Origin: Limanda limanda
Taxonomy: Eukaryota; Chordata; Actinopteri; Pleuronectiformes; Pleuronectidae
Assembly (NCBI RefSeq): GCF_963576545.1
Contig: NW_026870430.1
Coordinates: forward strand, 1 to 64,000
Length of the DNA: 64,000 bases
Reading direction: 5' to 3'
Shown: positions 9,005-22,058 of the stretch, piece after piece
Position numbering within the stretch: the stretch's first letter is position 1
Layout: every line of letters starts with the position of its first letter
The notes under the pieces: generated by a model
What the model was told of the DNA's origin: nothing
Seen by the model: only the letters and a program-made list of their open reading frames with translations
The model's database searches: none
Position numbers and translations under genes: made by a program

Positions 9005-12000
9005 GAAAGCACATAGGAGAAAGAGATATTCTTGAATAACTTTTTTTGTGAAGGTCGGAGAGACTTGGAAAGTGGTTGCATCTGGACTAATTTGGGTCCT
9101 GCGGATCGATTGGTACCATCCCCGAGCTTGTACGACCTTCGGAAGAGGTCGACCGACGAAATTCCCCCAAATCTGAGGAGATATTCTTGAATAACCTTTT
9201 TTGTGAAGGTCGGAGAGACTTGCAAGTAGGCTCTACCCCCACTAAATGGGGTTGCGCGCATCGATCGGTACCATCCTTGAGCTTCTCCGACTTTCGGAAG
9301 GGTTAGGGTTAGGGTTAGGGATGAAAGCACATAGGAGAAAGAGATATTCTTGAATAACTTTTTTTGTGAAGGTCGGAGAGACTTGCAAGTAGGCTCTACC
9401 CCCACTAAATGGGGTAGCGCGCATCGATCGGTACCATCCTTGAGCTTCTCCGACTTTCGGAAGGGTTAGGGTTAGGGTTAGGGATGAAAGCACATAGGAG
9501 AAAGAGATATTCTTGAATAACTTTTTTTGTGAAGGTCGGAGAGACTTGGAAAGTGGTTGCATCTGGACTAATTTGGGTCCTGCGGATCGATTGGTACCAT
9601 CCCTGAGCTTGTACGACCTTCGGAAGAGGTCGACCGACGAAATTCCCCCAAATCTGAGGAGATATTCTTGAATAACCTTTTTTGTGAAGGTCGGAGAGAC
9701 TTGCAAGTAGGCTCTACCCCCACTAAATGGGGTTGCGCGCATCGATCGGTACCATCCTTGAGCTTCTCCGACTTTCGGAAGGGTTAGGGTTAGGGTTAGG
9801 GATGAAAGCACATAGGAGAAAGAGATATTCTTGAATAACTTTTTTTGTGAAGGTCGGAGAGACTTGCAAGTAGGCTCTACCCCCACTAAATGGGGTAGCG
9901 CGCATCGATCGGTACCATCCTTGAGCTTCTCCGACTTTCGGAAGGGTTAGGGTTAGGGTTAGGGATGAAAGCACATAGGAGAAAGAGATATTCTTGAATA
10001 ACTTTTTTTGTGAAGGTCGGAGAGACTTGGAAAGTGGTTGCATCTGGACTAATTTGGGTCCTGCGGATCGATTGGTACCATCCCCGAGCTTGTACGACCT
10101 TCGGAAGAGGTCGACCGACGAAATTCCCCCAAATCTGAGGAGATATTCTTGAATAACTTTTTTTGTGAAGGTCGGAGAGACTTGCAAGTAGGCTCTACCC
10201 CCACTAAATGGGGTTGCGCGCATCGATCAGTACCATCCTTGAGCTTCTCCGACTTTCGGAAGGGTTAGGGTTAGGGTTAGGGATGAAAGCACATAGGAGA
10301 AAGAGATATTCTTGAATAACTTTTTTTGTGAAGGTCGGAGAGACTTGCAAGTAGGCTCTACCCCCACTAAATGGGGTAGCGCGCATCGATCGGTACCATC
10401 CTTGAGCTTCTCCGACTTTCGGAAGGGTTAGGGTTAGGGTTAGGGATGAAAGCACATAGGAGAAAGAGATATTCTTGAATAACTTTTTTTGTGAAGGTCG
10501 GAGAGACTTGCAAATAGGCTCTACCCCCACTAAATGGGGTAGCGCGCATCGATCGGTACCATCCTTGAGCTTCTCCGACTTTCGGAAGGGTTAGGGTTAG
10601 GGTTAGGGATGAAAGCACATAGGAGAAAGAGATATTCTTGAATAACTTTTTTTGTGAAGGTCGGAGAGACTTGCAAGTAGGCTCTACCCCCACTAAATGG
10701 GGTAGCGCGCATCGATCGGTACCATCCTTGAGCTTCTCCGACTTTCGGAAGGGTTAGGGTTAGGGTTAGGGATGAAAGCACATAGGAGAAAGAGATATTC
10801 TTGAATAACTTTTTTTGTGAAGGTCGGAGAGACTTGGAAAGTGGTTGCATCTGGACTAATTTGGGTCCTGCGGATCGATTGGTACCATCCCCGAGCTTGT
10901 ACGACCTTCGGAAGAGGTCGACCGACGAAATTCCCCCAAATCTGAGGAGATATTCTTGAATAACTTTTTTTGTGAAGGTCGGAGAGACTTGCAAGTAGGC
11001 TCTACCCCCACTAAATGGGGTTGCGCGCATCGATCAGTACCATCCTTGAGCTTCTCCGACTTTCGGAAGGGTTAGGGTTAGGGTTAGGGATGAAAGCACA
11101 TAGGAGAAAGAGATATTCTTGAATAACTTTTTTTGTGAAGGTCGGAGAGACTTGCAAGTAGGCTCTACCCCCACTAAATGGGGTAGCGCGCATCGATCGG
11201 TACCATCCTTGAGCTTCTCCGACTTTCGGAAGGGTTAGGGTTAGGGTTAGGGATGAAAGCACATAGGAGAAAGAGATATTCTTGAATAACTTTTTTTGTG
11301 AAGGTCGGAGAGACTTTCAAGTAGGCTCTACCCCCACTAAATGGGGTAGCGCGCATCGATCGGTACCATCCTTGAGCTTCTCCGACTTTCGGAAGGGTTA
11401 GGGTTAGGGTTAGGGATGAAAGCACATAGGAGAAAGAGATATTCTTGAATAACTTTTTTTGTGAAGGTCGGAGAGACTTGCAAGTAGGCTCTACCCCCAC
11501 TAAATGGGGTAGCGCGCATCGATCGGTACCATCCTTGAGCTTCTCCGACTTTCGGAAGGGTTAGGGTTAGGGTTAGGGATGAAAGCACATAGGAGAAAGA
11601 GATATTCTTGAATAACTTTTTTTGTGAAGGTCGGAGAGACTTGCAAGTAGGCTCTACCCCCACTAAATGGGGTAGCGCGCATCGATCGGTACCATCCTTG
11701 AGCTTCTCCGACTTTCGGAAGGGTTAGGGTTAGGGTTAGGGATGAAAGCACATAGGAGAAAGAGATATTCTTGAATAACTTTTTTTGTGAAGGTCGGAGA
11801 GACTTGCAAGTAGGCTCTACCCCCACTAAATGGGGTAGCGCGCATCGATCAGTACCATCCTTGAGCTTCTCCGACTTTCGGAAGGGTTAGGGTTAGGGTT
11901 AGGGATGAAAGCACATAGGAGAAAGAGATATTCTTGAATAACTTTTTTTGTGAAGGTCGGAGAGACTTGCAAGTAGGCTCTACCCCCACTAAATGGGGTA

Positions 12001-12069
12001 GCGCGCATCGATCGGTACCATCCTTGAGCTTCTCCGACTTTCGGAAGGGTTAGGGTTAGGGTTAGGGAT
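9005..12069 (+). repeat. Higher-order unit, 3,065 bp, pattern 2,2,4,7
   Basis: Markers 9067, 9548, 10029 and 10836. The first half repeats 6429-8.4 kb at +2,576 bp. The run after the last B has seven A, the longest run class seen. One A reads AGACTTTCAAG (11311-11321) instead of AGACTTGCAAG, a mark found again at exactly +15,463 bp (26774). Confidence 0.88.
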
Positions 12070-15000
12070 GAAAGCACATAGGAGAAAGAGATATTCTTGA
12101 ATAACTTTTTTTGTGAAGGTCGGAGAGACTTGGAAAGTGGTTGCATCTGGACTAATTTGGGTCCTGCGGATCGATTGGTACCATCCCCGAGCTTGTACGA
12201 CCTTCGGAAGAGGTCGACCGACGAAATTCCCCCAAATCTGAGGAGATATTCTTGAATAACCTTTTTTGTGAAGGTCGGAGAGACTTGCAAGTAGGCTCTA
12301 CCCCCACTAAATGGGGTTGCGCGCATCGATCGGTACCATCCTTGAGCTTCTCCGACTTTCGGAAGGGTTAGGGTTAGGGTTAGGGATGAAAGCACATAGG
12401 AGAAAGAGATATTCTTGAATAACTTTTTTTGTGAAGGTCGGAGAGACTTGCAAGTAGGCTCTACCCCCACTAAATGGGGTAGCGCGCATCGATCGGTACC
12501 ATCCTTGAGCTTCTCCGACTTTCGGAAGGGTTAGGGTTAGGGTTAGGGATGAAAGCACATAGGAGAAAGAGATATTCTTGAATAACTTTTTTTGTGAAGG
12601 TCGGAGAGACTTGGAAAGTGGTTGCATCTGGACTAATTTGGGTCCTGCGGATCGATTGGTACCATCCCCGAGCTTGTACGACCTTCGGAAGAGGTCGACC
12701 GACGAAATTCCCCCAAATCTGAGGAGATATTCTTGAATAACCTTTTTTGTGAAGGTCGGAGAGACTTGCAAGTAGGCTCTACCCCCACTAAATGGGGTTG
12801 CGCGCATCGATCGGTACCATCCTTGAGCTTCTCCGACTTTCGGAAGGGTTAGGGTTAGGGTTAGGGATGAAAGCACATAGGAGAAAGAGATATTCTTGAA
12901 TAACTTTTTTTGTGAAGGTCGGAGAGACTTGCAAGTAGGCTCTACCCCCACTAAATGGGGTAGCGCGCATCGATCGGTACCATCCTTGAGCTTCTCCGAC
13001 TTTCGGAAGGGTTAGGGTTAGGGTTAGGGATGAAAGCACATAGGAGAAAGAGATATTCTTGAATAACTTTTTTTGTGAAGGTCGGAGAGACTTGGAAAGT
13101 GGTTGCATCTGGACTAATTTGGGTCCTGCGGATCGATTGGTACCATCCCCGAGCTTGTACGACCTTCGGAAGAGGTCGACCGACGAAATTCCCCCAAATC
13201 TGAGGAGATATTCTTGAATAACTTTTTTTGTGAAGGTCGGAGAGACTTGCAAGTAGGCTCTACCCCCACTAAATGGGGTTGCGCGCATCGATCAGTACCA
13301 TCCTTGAGCTTCTCCGACTTTCGGAAGGGTTAGGGTTAGGGTTAGGGATGAAAGCACATAGGAGAAAGAGATATTCTTGAATAACTTTTTTTGTGAAGGT
13401 CGGAGAGACTTGCAAGTAGGCTCTACCCCCACTAAATGGGGTAACGCGCATCGATCGGTACCATCCTTGAGCTTCTCCGACTTTCGGAAGGGTTAGGGTT
13501 AGGGTTAGGGATGAAAGCACATAGGAGAAAGAGATATTCTTGAATAACTTTTTTTGTGAAGGTCGGAGAGACTTGCAAATAGGCTCTACCCCCACTAAAT
13601 GGGGTAGCGCGCATCGATCGGTACCATCCTTGAGCTTCTCCGACTTTCGGAAGGGTTAGGGTTAGGGTTAGGGATGAAAGCACATAGGAGAAAGAGATAT
13701 TCTTGAATAACTTTTTTTGTGAAGGTCGGAGAGACTTGCAAGTAGGCTCTACCCCCACTAAATGGGGTAGCGCGCATCGATCGGTACCATCCTTGAGCTT
13801 CTCCGACTTTCGGAAGGGTTAGGGTTAGGGTTAGGGATGAAAGCACATAGGAGAAAGAGATATTCTTGAATAACTTTTTTTGTGAAGGTCGGAGAGACTT
13901 GGAAAGTGGTTGCATCTGGACTAATTTGGGTCCTGCGGATCGATTGGTACCATCCCCGAGCTTGTACGACCTTCGGAAGAGGTCGACCAACGAAATTCCC
14001 CCAAATCTGAGGAGATATTCTTGAATAACTTTTTTTGTGAAGGTCGGAGAGACTTGCAAGTAGGCTCTACCCCCACTAAATGGGGTTGCGCGCATCGATC
14101 AGTACCATCCTTGAGCTTCTCCGACTTTCGGAAGGGTTAGGGTTAGGGTTAGGGATGAAAGCACATAGGAGAAAGAGATATTCTTGAATAACTTTTTTTG
14201 TGAAGGTCGGAGAGACTTGCAAGTAGGCTCTACCCCCACTAAATGGGGTAGCGCGCATCGATCGGTACCATCCTTGAGCTTCTCCGACTTTCGGAAGGGT
14301 TAGGGTTAGGGTTAGGGATGAAAGCACATAGGAGAAAGAGATATTCTTGAATAACTTTTTTTGTGAAGGTCGGAGAGACTTGCAAGTAGGCTCTACCCCC
14401 ACTAAATGGGGTAGCGCGCATCGATCGGTACCATCCTTGAGCTTCTCCGACTTTCGGAAGGGTTAGGGTTAGGGTTAGGGATGAAAGCACATAGGAGAAA
14501 GAGATATTCTTGAATAACTTTTTTTGTGAAGGTCGGAGAGACTTGCAAGTAGGCTCTACCCCCACTAAATGGGGTAGCGCGCATCGATCGGTACCATCCT
14601 TGAGCTTCTCCGACTTTCGGAAGGGTTAGGGTTAGGGTTAGGGATGAAAGCACATAGGAGAAAGAGATATTCTTGAATAACTTTTTTTGTGAAGGTCGGA
14701 GAGACTTGCAAGTAGGCTCTACCCCCACTAAATGGGGTAGCGCGCATCGATCGGTACCATCCTTGAGCTTCTCCGACTTTCGGAAGGGTTAGGGTTAGGG
14801 TTAGGGATGAAAGCACATAGGAGAAAGAGATATTCTTGAATAACTTTTTTTGTGAAGGTCGGAGAGACTTGCAAGTAGGCTCTACCCCCACTAAATGGGG
14901 TAGCGCGCATCGATCGGTACCATCCTTGAGCTTCTCCGACTTTCGGAAGGGTTAGGGTTAGGGTTAGGGATGAAAGCACATAGGAGAAAGAGATATTCTT

Positions 15001-15134
15001 GAATAACTTTTTTTGTGAAGGTCGGAGAGACTTGCAAGTAGGCTCTACCCCCACTAAATGGGGTAGCGCGCATCGATCGGTACCATCCTTGAGCTTCTCC
15101 GACTTTCGGAAGGGTTAGGGTTAGGGTTAGGGAT
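12070..15134 (+). repeat. Higher-order unit, 3,065 bp, second copy of pattern 2,2,4,7
   Basis: Markers 12132, 12613, 13094 and 13901, each 3,065 bp after its partner in the previous unit. Private marks are GGTAACGCGC at 13440 and GACCAACG at about 13986. GGTAACGC recurs at 28903 (+15,463). Confidence 0.88.
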
Positions 15135-15154
15135 GAAAGCACATAGGAGAAAGA

Positions 15155-15961
15155 GATATTCTTGAATAACTTTTTTTGTGAAGGTCGGAGAGACTTGGAA
15201 AGTGGTTGCATCTGGACTAAATTGGGTCCTGCGGATCGATTGGTACCATCCCCGAGCTTGTACGACCTTCGGAAGAGGTCGACCGACGAAATTCCCCCAA
15301 ATCTGAGGAGATATTCTTGAATAACTTTTTTTGTGAAGGTCGGAGAGACTTGCAAGTAGGCTCTACCCCCACTAAATGGGGTAGCGCGCATCGATCGGTA
15401 CCATCCTTGAGCTTCTCCGACTTTCGGAAGGGTTAGGGTTAGGGTTAGGGATGAAAGCACATAGGAGAAAGAGATATTCTTGAATAACTTTTTTTGTGAA
15501 GGTCGGAGAGACTTGCAAGTAGGCTCTACCCCCACTAAATGGGGTAGCGCGCATCGATCGGTACCATCCTTGAGCTTCTCCGACTTTCGGAAGGGTTAGG
15601 GTTAGGGTTAGGGATGAAAGCACATAGGAGAAAGAGATATTCTTGAATAACTTTTTTTGTGAAGGTCGGAGAGACTTGCAAGTAGGCTCTACCCCCACTA
15701 AATGGGGTAGCGCGCATCGATCGGTACCATCCTTGAGCTTCTCCGACTTTCGGAAGGGTTAGGGTTAGGGTTAGGGATGAAAGCACATAGGAGAAAGAGA
15801 TATTCTTGAATAACTTTTTTTGTGAAGGTCGGAGAGACTTGCAAGTAGGCTCTACCCCCACTAAATGGGGTAGCGCGCATCGATCGGTACCATCCTTGAG
15901 CTTCTCCGACTTTCGGAAGGGTTAGGGTTAGGGTTAGGGATGAAAGCACATAGGAGAAAGA
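15155..15961 (+). repeat. 807-bp local tandem duplication (B plus 4A)
   Basis: The B at marker 15197 carries ACTAAATTGG instead of ACTAATTTGG. The next B at 16004 carries the same change exactly 807 bp later. The corresponding part of the second giant block (marker 30654) has this B only once, so the segment was either duplicated here or lost there. Confidence 0.85.
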
Positions 15962-18900
15962 GATATTCTTGAATAACTTTTTTTGTGAAGGTCGGAGAGA
16001 CTTGGAAAGTGGTTGCATCTGGACTAAATTGGGTCCTGCGGATCGATTGGTACCATCCCCGAGCTTGTACGACCTTCGGAAGAGGTCGACCGACGAAATT
16101 CCCCCAAATCTGAGGAGATATTCTTGAATAACTTTTTTTGTGAAGGTCGGAGAGACTTGCAAGTAGGCTCTACCCCCACTAAATGGGGTAGCGCGCATCG
16201 ATCGGTACCATCCTTGAGCTTCTCCGACTTTCGGAAGGGTTAGGGTTAGGGTTAGGGATGAAAGCACATAGGAGAAAGAGATATTCTTGAATAACTTTTT
16301 TTGTGAAGGTCGGAGAGACTTGCAAGTAGGCTCTACCCCCACTAAATGGGGTAGCGCACATCGATCAGTACCATCCTTGAGCTTCTCCGACTTTCGGAAG
16401 GGTTAGGGTTAGGGTTAGGGATGAAAGCACATAGGAGAAAGAGATATTCTTGAATAACTTTTTTTGTGAAGGTCGGAGAGACTTGGAAAGTGGTTGCATC
16501 TGGACTAATTTGGGTCCTGCGGATCGATTGGTACCATCCCCGAGCTTGTACGACCTTCGGAAGAGGTCGACCGACGAAATTCCCCCAAATCTGAGGAGAT
16601 ATTCTTGAATAACTTTTTTTGTGAAGGTCGGAGAGACTTGCAAGTAGGCTCTACCCCCACTAAATGGGGTAGCGCGCATCGATCGGTACCATCCTTGAGC
16701 TTCTCCGACTTTCGGAAGGGTTAGGGTTAGGGTTAGGGATGAAAGCACATAGGAGAAAGAGATATTCTTGAATAACTTTTTTTGTGAAGGTCGGAGAGAC
16801 TTGCAAGTAGGCTCTACCCCCACTAAATGGGGTAGCGCGCATCGATCGGTACCATCCTTGAGCTTCTCCGACTTTCGGAAGGGTTAGGGTTAGGGTTAGG
16901 GATGAAAGCACATAGGAGAAAGAGATATTCTTGAATAACTTTTTTTGTGAAGGTCGGAGAGACTTGCAAGTAGGCTCTACCCCCACTAAATGGGGTAGCG
17001 CGCATCGATCGGTACCATCCTTGAGCTTCTCCGACTTTCGGAAGGGTTAGGGTTAGGGATGAAAGCACATAGGAGAAAGAGATATTCTTGAATAACTTTT
17101 TTTGTGAAGGTCGGAGAGACTTGCAAGTAGGCTCTACCCCCACTAAATGGGGTAGCGCGCATCGATCGGTACCATCCTTGAGCTTCTCCGACTTTCGGAA
17201 GGGTTAGGGTTAGGGTTAGGGATGAAAGCACATAGGAGAAAGAGATATTCTTGAATAACTTTTTTTGTGAAGGTCGGAGAGACTTGGAAAGTGGTTGCAT
17301 CTGGACTAATTTGGGTCCTGCGGATCGATTGATACCATCCCCGAGCTTGTACGACCTTCGGAAGAGGTCGACCGACGAAATTCCCCCAAATCTGAGGAGA
17401 TATTCTTGAATAACTTTTTTTGTGAAGGTCGGAGAGACTTGCAAGTAGGCTCTACCCCCACTAAATGGGGTAGCGCGCATCGATCGGTACCATCCTTGAG
17501 CTTCTCCGACTTTCGGAAGGGTTAGGGTTAGGGTTAGGGATGAAAGCACATAGGAGAAAGAGATATTCTTGAATAACTTTTTTTGTGAAGGTCGGAGAGA
17601 CTTGCAAGTAGGCTCTACCCCCACTAAATGGGGTAGCGCGCATCGATCGGTACCATCCTTGAGCTTCTCCGACTTTCGGAAGGGTTAGGGTTAGGGTTAG
17701 GGATGAAAGCACATAGGAGAAAGAGATATTCTTGAATAACTTTTTTTGTGAAGGTCGGAGAGACTTGGAAAGTGGTTGCATCTGGACTAATTTGGGTCCT
17801 GCAGATCGATTGGTACTATCCCCGAGCTTGTACGACCTTCGGAAGAGGTCGACCGACGAAATTCCCCCAAATCTGAGGAGATATTCTTGAATAACTTTTT
17901 TTGTGAAGGTCGGAGAGACTTGCAAGTAGGCTCTACCCCCACTAAATGGGGTTGCGCGCATCGATCAGTACCATCCTTGAGCTTCTCCGACTTTTGGAAG
18001 GGTTAGGGTTAGGGTTAGGGATGAAAGCACATAGGAGAAAGAGATATTCTTGAATAACTTTTTTTGTGAAGGTCGGAGAGACTTGCAAGTAGGCTCTACC
18101 CCCACTAAATGGGGTAGCGCGCATCGATCGGTACCATCCTTGAGCTTCTCCGACTTTCGGAAGGGTTAGGGTTAGGGTTAGGGATGAAAGCACATAGGAG
18201 AAAGAGATATTCTTGAATAACTTTTTTTGTGAAGGTCGGAGAGACTTGCAAGTAGGCTCTACCCCCACTAAATGGGGTAGCGCGCATCGATCGGTACCAT
18301 CCTTGAGCTTCTCCGACTTTCGGAAGGGTTAGGGTTAGGGTTAGGGATGAAAGCACATAGGAGAAAGAGATATTCTTGAATTACTTTTTTTGTGAAGGTC
18401 GGAGAGACTTGGAAAGTGGTTGCATCTGGACTAATTTGGGTCCTGCGGATCGATTGGTACCATCCCCGAGCTTGTACGACCTTCGGAAGAGGTCGACCGA
18501 CGAAATTCCCCCAAATCTGAGGAGATATTCTTGAATAACTTTTTTTGTGAAGGTCGGAGAGACTTGCAAGTAGGCTCTACCCCCACTAAATGGGGTAGCG
18601 CGCATCGATCGGTACCATCCTTGAGCTTCTCCGACTTTCGGAAGGGTTAGGGTTAGGGTTAGGGATGAAAGCACATAGGAGAAAGAGATATTCTTGATTA
18701 ACTTTTTTTGTGAAGGTCGGAGAGACTTGCAAGTAGGCTCTACCCCCACTAAATGGGGTAGCGCGCATCGATCGGTACCATCCTTGAGCTTCTCCGACTT
18801 TCGGAAGGGTTAGGGTTAGGGTTAGGGATGAAAGCACATAGGAGAAAGAGATATTCTTGAATAACTTTTTTTGTGAAGGTCGGAGAGACTTGCAAATAGG

Positions 18901-20117
18901 CTCTACCCCCACTAAATGGGGTAGCGCGCATCGATCGGTACCATCCTTGAGCTTCTCCGACTTTCGGAAGGGTTAGGGTTAGGGTTAGGGATGAAAGCAC
19001 ATAGGAGAAAGAGATATTCTTGAATAACTTTTTTTGTGAAGGTCGGAGAGACTTGGAAAGTGGTTGCATCTGGACTAATTTGGGTCCTGCGGATCGATTG
19101 GTACCATCCCCGAGCTTGTACGACCTTCGGAAGAGGTCGACCGACGAAATTCCCCCAAATCTGAGGAGATATTCTTAAATAACTTTTTTTGTGAAGGTCG
19201 GAGAGACTTGCAAGTAGGCTCTACCCCCACTAAATGGGGTTGCGCGCATCGATCAGTACCATCCTTGAGCTTCTCCGACTTTCGGAAGGGTTAGGGTTAG
19301 GGTTAGGGATGAAAGCACATAGGAGAAAGAGATATTCTTGAATAACTTTTTTTGTGAAGGTCGGAGAGACTTGCAAGTAGGCTCTACCCCCACTAAATGG
19401 GGTAGCGCGCATCGATCGGTACCATCCTTGAGCTTCTCCGACTTTCGGAAGGGTTAGGGTTAGGGTTAGGGATGAAAGCACATAGGAGAAAGAGATATTC
19501 TTGAATAACTTTTTTTGTGAAGGTCGGAGAGACTTGCAAGTAGGCTCTACCCCCACTAAATGGGGTAGCGCGCATCGATCGGTACCATCCTTGAGCTTCT
19601 CCGACTTTCGGAAGGGTTAGGGTTAGGGTTAGGGATGAAAGCACATAGGAGAAAGAGATATTCTTGAATAACTTTTTTTGTGAAGGTCGGAGAGACTTGC
19701 AAGTAGGCTCTACCCCCACTAAATGGGGTAGCGCGCATCGATCGGTACCATCCTTGAGCTTCTCCGACTTTCGGAAGGGTTAGGGTTAGGGTTAGGGATG
19801 AAAGCACATAGGAGAAAGAGATATTCTTGAATAACTTTTTTTGTGAAGGTCGGAGAGACTTGCAAGTAGGCTCTACCCCCACTAAATGGGGTAGCGCGCA
19901 TCGATCGGTACCATCCTTGAGCTTCTCCGACTTTCGGAAGGGTTAGGGTTAGGGTTAGGGATGAAAGCACATAGGAGAAAGAGATATTCTTGAATAACTT
20001 TTTTTGTGAAGGTCGGAGAGACTTGCAAGTAGGCTCTACCCCCACTAAATGGGGTAGCGCGCATCGATCAGTACCATCCTTGAGCTTCTCCGACTTTCGG
20101 AAGGGTTAGGGTTAGGG

Positions 20118-20123
20118 TGAGGG
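20118..20123 (+). repeat. Mutated telomeric unit TGAGGG
   Basis: The third unit reads TGAGGG instead of TTAGGG. The partner position in giant block copy 2 is intact, so the change is private and recent. Confidence 0.9.
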
Positions 20124-20901
20124 ATGAAAGCACATAGGAGAAAGAGATATTCTTGAATAACTTTTTTTGTGAAGGTCGGAGAGACTTGGAAAGTGGTTGC
20201 ATCTGGACTAATTTGGGTCCTGCGGATCGATTGGTACCATCCCCGAGCTTGTACGACCTTCGGAAGAGGTCGACCGACGAAATTCCCCCAAATCTGAGGA
20301 GATATTCTTGAATAACTTTTTTTGTGAAGGTCGGAGAGACTTGCAAGTAGGCTTTACCCCCACTAAATGGGGTAGCGCGCATCGATCGGTACCATCCTTG
20401 AGCTTCTCCGACTTTCGGAAGGGTTAGGGTTAGGGTTAGGGATGAAAGCACATAGGAGAAAGAGATATTCTTGAATAACTTTTTTTGTGAAGGTCGGAGA
20501 GACTTGCAAGTAGGCTCTACCCCCACTAAATGGGGTAGCGCGCATCGATCAGTACCATCCTTGAGCTTCTCCGACTTTCGGAAGGGTTAGGGTTAGGGTT
20601 AGGGATGAAAGCACATAGGAGAAAGAGATATTCTTGAATAACTTTTTTTGTGAAGGTCGGAGAGACTTGGAAAGTGGTTGCATCTGGACTAATTTGGGTC
20701 CTGCGGATCGATTGGTACCATCCCCGAGCTTGTACGACCTTCGGAAGAGGTCGACCGACGAAATTCCCCCAAATCTGAGGAGATATTCTTGAATAACTTT
20801 TTTTGTGAAGGTCGGAGAGACTTGCAAGTAGGCTCTACCCCCACTAAATGGGGTTGCGCACATCGATCAGTACCATCCTTGAGCTTCTCCGACTTTCGGA
20901 A

Positions 20902-20910
20902 GGGTTAGGG
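20902..20910 (+). repeat. One-unit telomeric tract
   Basis: Only GGG plus one TTAGGG, the shortest tract in the window (151-bp A monomer). Its partner in giant block copy 2, at 38455, has two units. This gives two contraction states at one homologous site. Confidence 0.95.
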
Positions 20911-21902
20911 ATGAAAGCACATAGGAGAAAGAGATATTCTTGAATAACTTTTTTTGTGAAGGTCGGAGAGACTTGCAAGTAGGCTCTACCCCCACTAAAT
21001 GGGGTAGCGCGCATCGATCAGTACCATCCTTGAGCTTCTCCGACTTTCGGAAGGGTTAGGGTTAGGGTTAGGGATGAAAGCACATAGGAGAAAGAGATAT
21101 TCTTGAATAACTTTTTTTGTGAAGGTCGGAGAGACTTGCAAGTAGGCTCTACCCCCACTAAATGGGGTAGCGCGCATCGATCGGTACCATCCTTGAGCTT
21201 CTCCGACTTTCGGAAGGGTTAGGGTTAGGGTTAGGGATGAAAGCACATAGGAGAAAGAGATATTCTTGAATAACTTTTTTTGTGAAGGTCGGAGAGACTT
21301 GCAAGTAGGCTCTACCCCCACTAAATGGGGTAGCGCGCATCGATCGGTACCATCCTTGAGCTTCTCCGACTTTCGGAAGGGTTAGGGTTAGGGTTAGGGA
21401 TGAAAGCACATAGGAGAAAGAGATATTCTTGAATAACTTTTTTTGTGAAGGTCGGAGAGACTTGGAAAGTGGTTGCATCTGGACTAATTTGGGTCCTGCA
21501 GATCGATTGGTACCATCCCCGAGCTTGTACGACCTTCGGAAGAGGTCGACCGACGAAATTCCCCCAAATCTGAGGAGATATTCTTGAATAACTTTTTTTG
21601 TGAAGGTCGGAGAGACTTGCAAGTAGGCTCTACCCCCACTAAATGGGGTTGCGCGCATCGATCGGTACCATCCTTGAGCTTCTCCGACTTTCGGAAGGGT
21701 TAGGGTTAGGGTTAGGGATGAAAGCACATAGGAGAAAGAGATATTCTTGAATAACTTTTTTTGTGAAGGTCGGAGAGACTTGCAAGTAGGCTCTACCCCC
21801 ACTAAATGGGGTAGCGCGCATCGATCGGTACCATCCTTGAGCTTCTCCGACTTTCGGAAGGGTTAGGGTTAGGGTTAGGGATGAAAGCACATAGGAGAAA
21901 GA

Positions 21903-22058
21903 GATATTCTTGAATAACTTTTTTTGTGAAGGTCGGAGAGACTTGGAAAGTGGTTGCATCTGGACTAATTTGGGTCCTGCAGATCGATTGGTACCATCCC
22001 CGAGCTTGTACGACCTTCGGAAGAGGTCGACCGACGAAATTCCCCCAAAATCTGAGGA
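21903..22058 (+). repeat. Extra-A B variant (156 bp), leftmost copy
   Basis: Reads CCCCCAAAATCTG instead of CCCCCAAATCTG (22042-22054), making B one base longer. None of the 32 B monomers to its left carries it. It also has TGCAGATC. The extra base puts two plus-strand frames in register and creates a 91-codon open frame at 21910-22185. I regard that frame as a chance product. Confidence 0.92.
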
